Source: Candidatus Rokuibacteriota bacterium
Lineage (GTDB): Bacteria; Methylomirabilota; Methylomirabilia; Rokubacteriales; CSP1-6
NCBI GenBank assembly: GCA_016188005.1
Contig: JACPIQ010000133.1
Span: 1-51,968 of the forward strand
Direction: 5' to 3'
DNA length: 51,968 nucleotides
Below are positions 42,951 to 49,103 of this stretch, in pieces (the first letter of the stretch is position 1; each line of letters starts with the position of its first letter). A program made the position numbers and the translations under genes. The notes beneath the pieces were generated by a model. It made no database searches. It was not told where the DNA came from and saw only the letters and a program-made list of their open reading frames with translations.

Positions 42951-45344
42951 GTGAGCGCATCTGGCGAGAAGACCCTCTGCTGGACCCTCCTGGGGCTTGC
43001 CCTCGTCCTCTCGGTGCGCGCCGCCGGTGACCAGTGGCAGCTCACGGGACGCACCGTGCCCGGCTTCGGCGTGATGGACAATCTCCTCGTGGCCGTGGGC
43101 GGGATGGAGACGCGCGGTCTCATTCCCTTCGACCTCGTGCGCGCCGTCAACGGCCAGCTCCTGACCTCGGGGCGGCAGCTCCAGGAGGAGGTGGGCCGGC
43201 ACCCGCCGGGCACCACCTTCCGGTACCTCGTGAGCCGGCGCGGCGCCCTCGTCGAGATGGACGTCCCCAGCCAGCGCATGGCCCCGGACGGTTTCCATTC
43301 CTACGCAGTGGAGGGCCTCGCGCCGTCGCTGCTCTTCCTGCTCCTGGGTGCCGCGGTGCTCTGGCTCAAGCCCGCAGCGCCCGACACCCGCCTGTTCCTG
43401 GCCCTGTGCCTGGTCTGGTGGGGCATGACGGGGCTCTACGCGGACGCCCACCTGACCTACCGGTTCTCGGCGCTGTTCCTCACCGCCTGGACGCTCTCAC
43501 CCGCGGTGTTCATCCACCTGGCGCTCACCTTCCCCCAGCGCCGCCGCATTCTCGGCCGCTGGCCGCGCCTGGTCTGGGCGCCCTATCTGCTGTCCGCCGT
43601 CATCGCGGTGCCACTCCAGGGCTTCCTGCCCATGCCCCCGGCCCGGTGGGCGGCCGTCCCGGCCGTCGGAGCGGCCTACTGGGGGATCGCGCTCCTGCTC
43701 CTCGTCGCGGCGCTGGCCAGGACGAGCCTCGCCGGCGTCACGCCTCTGGTGCGACAGCGGGCGCGGGTGCTGATGTTCGGCTTCGCTGCGGGGCAGCTCG
43801 CGCCGGTGCTCGCGACGGCCAGCGAGGCCATCTTCCGGATCAGCGTGCCGTACCTCAGCGAGATCTGGCGGCTGAACCTCCTCTTCCCCGTGGCGGTGGC
43901 CTATGCCATGGTGCGCTACGACCTCTTCGACGTCCGCGGAGCGCTCCGGACAGGGACGGTGTATGCCGTCATCACGGGCCTGGTGGCCCTCGCCTACGCC
44001 GGCGCCATCACCCTCGTCAATCTCGCCTTCTCGGCGCTGGGCACCGGGGGCTCGCGCCTCGTCTCGGCCGCCGTGGTGGCCGTGGCCGTGGTGGCGCTCC
44101 TCGATCCAGTGCGCCGGCGCACTCAGTCCACTGTGGACCGGGTCTTCTTCCGCCAGCAGCTCGATGTCCAGGAATCCATCGAGCGCCTCACCGAGGCGCT
44201 CTCCACGGAGCTGGATCTCGAGCGCATCGCCCGGCTCATCGCGGCCACCCTGGACGCGGCCTTCCATCCGGTGCGGCAGACGCTCTTGCTCCTGGACGAG
44301 ACGAGCGCGCAGTACCACGACGTGCGGGGCCAGCAGGCCCCGGTGCCCGCGAGCTCCGCGCTTCCGGCCTGTCTGGCCGCGCGGCCCATGCCGCTCACGC
44401 GCCAGCGCTTCGAGGCCGATCCCGAGCTGGCCGGATGGTGCGCCGCTGGTGTCCCCTGGATGGAGGCCCTCGGCGCCGAGGTGGCCGTGCCGGTGCCCTT
44501 CCAGGGGCGCGTGACGGGGCTCCTCGCGCTGGGGCCGAAGCGGTCCGGCGCGGCGTGGAGCGCGACCGACCTCAGGCTCCTCAGGGTGCTCGCGACCCAG
44601 GGCGCCGTGGCGCTGGAGAACGCCCGCGCCTACACGGCCCTCGAGCGGGCCAACGCCGAGCTCCAGTCAGCCCTGCGGCGCGTCGAGGTCCTGGAGTCCA
44701 TCCGGGCGAGCCTCTCGAAGTTCGTACCGCGGCGCGTGCAGGAGCTGATCGAGCAGGCGCCCGAGGCCCCCGCGCTGACCAAGCGCGAGGTGGACGTGTC
44801 CGTGCTCTTCGTCGACATCGCCGGCTACACGCGGCTCAGCGAGCGCTTCGACCTGGAGCAGGTCAACCGGCTGGTGGAGCGTTACTTCGGCTCCTTCCTG
44901 GACGAGATCCTCCGCCACGGCGGCGATGTCAGCGAGACGGCGGGCGACGGGCTGATGGTGATCTTCCAGGACGCCGAGCCGCGGCGCCACGCCCGGGCCG
45001 CGGTGCTCACCGCCCAGGGCGTGATCCGGCGTTCTCAGGAGATCAACGTCGAGGTCACGGGGGTGAGCGAGCCGATCCGTCTCCACGTCGGGGTGAACTC
45101 GGGGATCGCCGCAGTGGGGGCGACCAAGATCGAGGGCAAGGCCGGGACGCGCTGGGTGTACACCGCCTCCGGCCCCGTCACCAACATCGCGGCGCGGCTG
45201 GCGGGGCTGGGGGAAGGTGAAGGCGTGTTCATCGGCGCCGAGACGGCGGGCCGGCTCGACGGCGAGTTCCTCCTGGAGGATCTGGGGGAGCAGCGCTTGA
45301 GGAACGTCGAGGAGGCGGTGCGGGTCTTCCGCCTCGCCGTCTAG
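42951..45344 (+). CDS. Membrane class III nucleotide cyclase with PDZ-like, membrane and GAF domains
   Basis: A 797-residue signalling protein. Domains in order: an N-terminal membrane anchor, a PDZ-like periplasmic region (about 35-105, with IPFDLVRAVNGQLLTSG), seven or more helices (about 120-390), a GAF domain (about 415-560) and a class III cyclase catalytic domain (about 612-797). The latter has the first metal Asp in VLFVDIAGYTRL, the second in ETAGDGLMVIF, and the Asn/Arg pair in GPVTNIAARL; the substrate-selecting position before the Asn-Arg segment is Thr (VYTASGP), as in many bacterial adenylate cyclases. It probably makes cAMP. GTG 42951 is used; the frame is open farther upstream over the small protein gene. 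Its stop codon touches an inverted-repeat element. Confidence 0.88.
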   Translation: MSASGEKTLCWTLLGLALVLSVRAAGDQWQLTGRTVPGFGVMDNLLVAVGGMETRGLIPFDLVRAVNGQLLTSGRQLQEEVGRHPPGTTFRYLVSRRGALVEMDVPSQRMAPDGFHSYAVEGLAPSLLFLLLGAAVLWLKPAAPDTRLFLALCLVWWGMTGLYADAHLTYRFSALFLTAWTLSPAVFIHLALTFPQRRRILGRWPRLVWAPYLLSAVIAVPLQGFLPMPPARWAAVPAVGAAYWGIALLLLVAALARTSLAGVTPLVRQRARVLMFGFAAGQLAPVLATASEAIFRISVPYLSEIWRLNLLFPVAVAYAMVRYDLFDVRGALRTGTVYAVITGLVALAYAGAITLVNLAFSALGTGGSRLVSAAVVAVAVVALLDPVRRRTQSTVDRVFFRQQLDVQESIERLTEALSTELDLERIARLIAATLDAAFHPVRQTLLLLDETSAQYHDVRGQQAPVPASSALPACLAARPMPLTRQRFEADPELAGWCAAGVPWMEALGAEVAVPVPFQGRVTGLLALGPKRSGAAWSATDLRLLRVLATQGAVALENARAYTALERANAELQSALRRVEVLESIRASLSKFVPRRVQELIEQAPEAPALTKREVDVSVLFVDIAGYTRLSERFDLEQVNRLVERYFGSFLDEILRHGGDVSETAGDGLMVIFQDAEPRRHARAAVLTAQGVIRRSQEINVEVTGVSEPIRLHVGVNSGIAAVGATKIEGKAGTRWVYTASGPVTNIAARLAGLGEGEGVFIGAETAGRLDGEFLLEDLGEQRLRNVEEAVRVFRLAV

Positions 45345-45481
45345 GGGGTCAGGTCTTGCATTCCGACATCGGCAGGGATGCCATCCTGCATGCGGACATC
45401 GGTCACGGCACCGATCATCGTGTAACGCCGGGAGCGCAGCAGCGGTGGGGGGCACGTGTCATATTGCAAGACCTGACCCCC
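45344..45481. mobile_element. MITE-like 138-bp element with perfect 17-bp inverted repeats
   Basis: The ends GGGGGTCAGGTCTTGCA (45344-45360) and its exact reverse complement (45465-45481) bound 138 bases without a gene of its own. The left end shares its first G with the cyclase stop codon; the right end lies inside the EamA gene and codes its last residues. The inner 104 bases contain further short palindromes (for example GGATGCCATCC). The shape fits a small non-autonomous element of MITE or REP/RAYT type; no transposase is nearby. Confidence 0.7.
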
Positions 45482-46370
45482 GCCGGGGCGCCAGCGCGAG
45501 CAGGGCGAGGGCGGCCAGGAGCAGCGCCGCGCCCGCGGAGCCGGCCAGACCGAGACGCTCGCCGAACCACAGGACCCCGAGCGCCGCCGCGGTGAGCGGT
45601 TCGAGCAGCGTGGCGATGCCGGCCGCCGTGGCGGGGACGCGCGCGAGGCCTGTCGTGAAGAGGGTGTACGAGAGCGCCGTCGGGCCGAGGCCGAGGTAGA
45701 CGAGGAGCGGCCACCCCGCGGCGATGGGCGCCCAGACAGCGCGCTCCGCCAGCAGCGCGGGAGAGAGCAGCAGCGCCGCCAGCGTGAACGTCGCGGCGGC
45801 CTGGGGCAGGGGCGCCATGCGGGCCAGAAGGCGCTTGGCCGCCACGGCGTAGACGGCGTAAGATAGCCCCGCGCCCAGCGCCAGCAGCGCCCCCAGACCG
45901 AAGCCACCGGCGACCTCCCCGAGCCCTCGCGGTCCCACGACGAGGAGGGCGGTGCCGCTGACGGCCAAGGCGAGGGACAGGCCCACGCCCGCGGTGAGTC
46001 GCTCGCCGAGGACAGCCCTGGCCAGGAGCGCGATCATGAGCGGGGCCGAGCAGATCGCCAGCAGTGCCGCGACGGCCACTCCCGTGAGCGTGACGGCGCG
46101 GAAGTAGCACACCTGGTAGGCGGCCATGGCGGCGCCGAGGGCCAGGCACGAGGCGGTGTCGACGGCGGTCCATGGCCGTGGCCCCCGCCCGGCGCGGCGA
46201 GCCCGCGTGAGCCAGGCGGCCGCCAGGAGGCAGGGCGCGGCCACCGCGAGCCGCGCCCAGCCTACTAGGAGCGGGCCCGCCGCCGCCTCCCGGGTGAGCA
46301 GCGTCATCGTCGCTCCGGTGGTGCCCCACGAGACGGCGGCCAGGCAGATGAGCAGAAGCCCGACGAGCAT
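45459..46370 (-). CDS. EamA/DMT-family transporter
   Basis: A 303-residue membrane protein with ten predicted helices and the two-fold EamA repeat: first half from LLLICLAAVSWGTTGATMTLL, second half from LGALLALGAGLSYAVYAVAAKRLL. EamA proteins export amino acids, nucleotide sugars or other metabolites; the substrate cannot be predicted. The C-terminal seven residues (after RR, GSGLAI) and the TGA at 45459-45461 are encoded by the inverted-repeat element, so its end was reset by the insertion. It diverges from the cyclase-family hydrolase across 29 bases. Confidence 0.88.
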   Translation of the reverse strand: MLVGLLLICLAAVSWGTTGATMTLLTREAAAGPLLVGWARLAVAAPCLLAAAWLTRARRAGRGPRPWTAVDTASCLALGAAMAAYQVCYFRAVTLTGVAVAALLAICSAPLMIALLARAVLGERLTAGVGLSLALAVSGTALLVVGPRGLGEVAGGFGLGALLALGAGLSYAVYAVAAKRLLARMAPLPQAAATFTLAALLLSPALLAERAVWAPIAAGWPLLVYLGLGPTALSYTLFTTGLARVPATAAGIATLLEPLTAAALGVLWFGERLGLAGSAGAALLLAALALLALAPRRGSGLAI

Positions 46371-46379
46371 CGCCCGACG

Positions 46380-46385
46380 AGTATA
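46380..46385 (-). promoter_or_regulatory. -10-like TATACT close to the EamA start
   Basis: TATACT on the minus strand ends 9 bases before the EamA ATG at 46370, and no ribosome site is visible between them. A transcript from it would have only about 3 leader bases. The same bases read GTATAC on both strands, so a divergent role is also possible; the plus-strand gene has its own GGGAGGA site at 46387-46393. Confidence 0.35.
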
Positions 46386-46399
46386 CGGGAGGATGGCGC

Positions 46400-47050
46400 A
46401 TGCGGTGGATTGACCTGGCGCACGCGTACCACGAGGGCATGACCTATCAGAAGATGGTGGGACCCGCCTGCATCGAGACGGTGTGGCAGGTGGGGCGCGA
46501 GCCCTTCAACATCCAGCGGCTGACCGTTGCCTCTCACCAGGGTACTCACGTGGACGCCCCGCTGCACTTCATCCCCGGCGGCCGCACCATCGACACCTAC
46601 GCGCTGAACGACCTGGCGGGCCCGGCCGCCATCCTTCCGCTCGATTTGGCGCCCAACGAGTCCGTCTCGGTCCGCCAGCTCGAGGGCGCTGGGGTGGCGG
46701 TGGAGCCCGGCGATCTCGTCTTCCTCGCCACCGGCTGGGACCGCCATTTCTCCACCGACGCCTACCACACCCATCCGCACCTATCGCTCGAGGCGGCGGA
46801 CTGGCTGCGCCAGCGCCGCGTGAGGATGGTCGGGGTGGATTGCTTCTCGGCCGACCTCGCGGCGCCGCTGAGGCCCCCGGACTTCGGATGGCCCGTGCAC
46901 CACCTGCTGCTCGGCGCGGGGATCCTCATCGCCGAGAACGTGGCCAACCTCACCGCCATCGCCGGCCGGCGGCTCACCGTCGGCGCCTTCCCGCTCCGGG
47001 TACGGGGGGGAGACGGCGCGCCGGCCCGCATCTTCGCCATGGAGGAATGA
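46400..47050 (+). CDS. Cyclase-family metal-dependent hydrolase
   Basis: A 216-residue protein of the cyclase/kynurenine formamidase family, which uses a metal to hydrolyse amide or ester bonds or to dehydrate polyketide-like substrates. The full motif HQGTHVDAPLHF is present with His46, His50, Asp52 and His56, in contrast to the remnant at 10351. The segment VEPGDLVFLATGWD and the metal-adjacent DWLRQRRVRMVGVDCFSAD are typical. The substrate is not predicted. The stop lies 1 base before the GTG of the next gene, and the gene starts a probable catabolic operon. The start ATG 46400 has GGGAGGA upstream. Confidence 0.9.
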   Translation: MRWIDLAHAYHEGMTYQKMVGPACIETVWQVGREPFNIQRLTVASHQGTHVDAPLHFIPGGRTIDTYALNDLAGPAAILPLDLAPNESVSVRQLEGAGVAVEPGDLVFLATGWDRHFSTDAYHTHPHLSLEAADWLRQRRVRMVGVDCFSADLAAPLRPPDFGWPVHHLLLGAGILIAENVANLTAIAGRRLTVGAFPLRVRGGDGAPARIFAMEE

Positions 47051-47051
47051 C

Positions 47052-47960
47052 GTGGACGCTGTGGGGTTCATCGGGCTGGGGCGGATGGGAGGGCCGATGG
47101 CCGGGCGCCTGCTGGCCAGCGGCCAGCGGCTGGTGGTCCACGACGTCCGCCCCGAATCGGCCGCGCCACTGGTGGATCGCGGCGCGGTGTGGGGCGTCTC
47201 GCCGCGGGCGGTCGCCGAGCGGGCGACGACGGTCATCACCATCGTGCCCTCCTCGGCCGAGGTGCGCGCGGTGTTCGCTGGCCCCGGCGGCCTGCTGGAG
47301 GCGCTGGGCCCGGGCCACCTCGCCGTGGAAATGACCTCCGCCGATCCGTCGGCCACGCGCGAGGTGGCCGCGCAGGTCGTCGCGCGCGGCGCCGCGCTCA
47401 TCGACGCGCCGGTATCGGGGGGTGTGCGCGGCGCCGAGGCCGGCACGCTGTCCATCATGGTGGGGGGCGACGCCGAGCACCTGGCGCGCGCCCGCCCGCT
47501 GCTGGACGCCATGGGCCAGCGGATCTTCCACGTGGGCCCCGTGAGCACCGGGCATGCCATGAAGCTCGTGAACAATGCCTGCTCGGCGGCGGCGCTCGTG
47601 ATGACGGCGGAGGCCGTGGCGGCCGCGGCCAGGGCTGGCATCGATCCGGCGCGGGCCGTGGAGATCATCCAGGCCTCCACCGGGCGTTCCAACGCGACCG
47701 AGACCAAGTTCCCCCGCTTCATCCTGAACGGGGCCTTCGACGCCGGCTTCGCCATTCGCCTCATGGTCAAGGATCTGGATGGCTACACGCGACTGGCGCG
47801 GGAGACGGGCGTCCCGTCGCTCCTGGGCGCAGCGGCCGCCGAGGTGTTCCGCATCGCGCTGGCGCGTGGCATGGGCGAGCTGGACCATACCGCCGTCGTG
47901 CGCCTCATCGAGGAGTGGACCGGTACCGACCTGAGATCCCGCGCGGGTGGGCAGCCATGA
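47052..47960 (+). CDS. Beta-hydroxyacid dehydrogenase (tartronate semialdehyde reductase/HIBADH family)
   Basis: A 302-residue NAD(P)-dependent dehydrogenase with the Rossmann motif GFIGLGRMGGPMAGRLL, the substrate-binding signature DAPVSGGVRGAEAGTLSIMVGG and the catalytic Lys in GHAMKLVNNACSA. The helical C-terminal domain has FAIRLMVKDLDGY. Members oxidise 3-hydroxyisobutyrate or reduce tartronate semialdehyde; which one cannot be told. GTG 47052 starts right after the hydrolase stop, and the operon context suggests a degradative sequence. Its end overlaps a 20-codon open frame of no value. Confidence 0.92.
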   Translation: MDAVGFIGLGRMGGPMAGRLLASGQRLVVHDVRPESAAPLVDRGAVWGVSPRAVAERATTVITIVPSSAEVRAVFAGPGGLLEALGPGHLAVEMTSADPSATREVAAQVVARGAALIDAPVSGGVRGAEAGTLSIMVGGDAEHLARARPLLDAMGQRIFHVGPVSTGHAMKLVNNACSAAALVMTAEAVAAAARAGIDPARAVEIIQASTGRSNATETKFPRFILNGAFDAGFAIRLMVKDLDGYTRLARETGVPSLLGAAAAEVFRIALARGMGELDHTAVVRLIEEWTGTDLRSRAGGQP

Positions 47961-48028
47961 CGCGCGTCGGCGTCGTCTGCGCGTTCCTCAAGCCCTCGGC
48001 CGCGGAGGCCCCCGTATAGGAGATCGCC

Positions 48029-49090
48029 ATGCAGGAGAAGCTGAAGGTGGGGGCGGCGCAGATCGCGCCGCGCTTCCTCGACAAGGCCGGCACCATCAAG
48101 AAGATCGGCCAGACCATGGAGGAGGCTGGCCGGCTCGGGCTCGATCTCCTGGTCTTCCCCGAGACCTTCCTCTCGGCCTATCCCTACTGGCGGGGTGCCG
48201 TCTCGGTGCGCAGGGAGACCGAGCTCACGGCGGCCATGCAGCGCGAGAGCGTGCGCATCCCGTCCGCCGACACCGAGGAGCTCTGCGAGATGGCGCGCCG
48301 GGCGCGGGTGAACTGCGTCATCGGGCTCAACGAGCAGGACGACCGTCCCGGCAGCATGACCATGTACAACGCGCTTCTCGTCATCTCTCGCGACGGCCGG
48401 GTGGCGGGCCGGCACCGGAAGCTCATGCCCACGCACTCCGAGCGCGTGTACTGGGGCATGGGGGATGCGCGCGACGTCCGTACCTTCGACCTCGACATCG
48501 GGCGGCTGGGCGGGCTCATCTGCTACGAGCACCACATGACGCTCCTGCGGGCGGCCATGGCCATCAAGGGTGAGGAACTGCACGTCGCCGTCTGGCCCGG
48601 CTGGTGGAGCATGGACGGTCACCTGGGCGCGAAGAAGGCCGATCCGGCCTCCCGGGGATGCGACGTGGAGTTCGCGATCCGCGAGTATGCGCTCGAGAAT
48701 TCCACCTTCGTCGCCTCCTCCTCGTGGTACCTGCCACCCTCGGACGTCCCGCCGGATCTCCAGGAGGTCATGAAGTACAATCTCGCTGTTGGCGGCTCCT
48801 GCATCGTCAACCCGAGCGGCCAGTGGGTGCGCGAGCCTGTCTTCAGCCAGGAGACCATCGTGTGGGCGGAGATCGACCAGGAGGACCGGCGACTCGCGAA
48901 GGCCTACTTCGACTCGGTGGGGCACTACTCCCGCTTCGACGTGCTCCAGCTCCTGATCCGCGACGAGGGGTGGGAGCCCACGGCCCGGCCGGAGCCGCGG
49001 CCCCGCGATCTGCGCGCGGCGGCCGACCGCTTCGAGGTGAGGCTCGACCGGCTCGAGGCCATGGTGGAGCGCCTGCTCAGGGGCGAGTAG
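48029..49090 (+). CDS. Carbon-nitrogen hydrolase (nitrilase family)
   Basis: A 353-residue nitrilase-superfamily hydrolase with the Glu-Lys-Cys triad: Glu45 (VFPETFLSAYPYW), Lys131 (RHRKLMPTHSER) and Cys165 (GLICYEHHM). The length and the YPYW and HSERVYWG motifs indicate the nitrilase branch, which converts nitriles to acids, rather than the amidase branches. The C-terminus has a 60-residue extension with a charged helix (LRAAADRFEVRLDRLEAMVERLL). ATG 48029 follows AGGAGAT. It is the third gene of the hydrolase-dehydrogenase operon, so all three may act on one nitrogen compound, but the substrate is not identified. Confidence 0.92.
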   Translation: MQEKLKVGAAQIAPRFLDKAGTIKKIGQTMEEAGRLGLDLLVFPETFLSAYPYWRGAVSVRRETELTAAMQRESVRIPSADTEELCEMARRARVNCVIGLNEQDDRPGSMTMYNALLVISRDGRVAGRHRKLMPTHSERVYWGMGDARDVRTFDLDIGRLGGLICYEHHMTLLRAAMAIKGEELHVAVWPGWWSMDGHLGAKKADPASRGCDVEFAIREYALENSTFVASSSWYLPPSDVPPDLQEVMKYNLAVGGSCIVNPSGQWVREPVFSQETIVWAEIDQEDRRLAKAYFDSVGHYSRFDVLQLLIRDEGWEPTARPEPRPRDLRAAADRFEVRLDRLEAMVERLLRGE

Positions 49091-49103
49091 CCGGGAATCG
49101 CGG

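Noticed and set aside
47957-48019. A 20-codon frame (ATG 47957) overlapping the dehydrogenase stop
   Set aside because: It has no ribosome site of its own and no pattern; probably the leader of the nitrilase message or chance.
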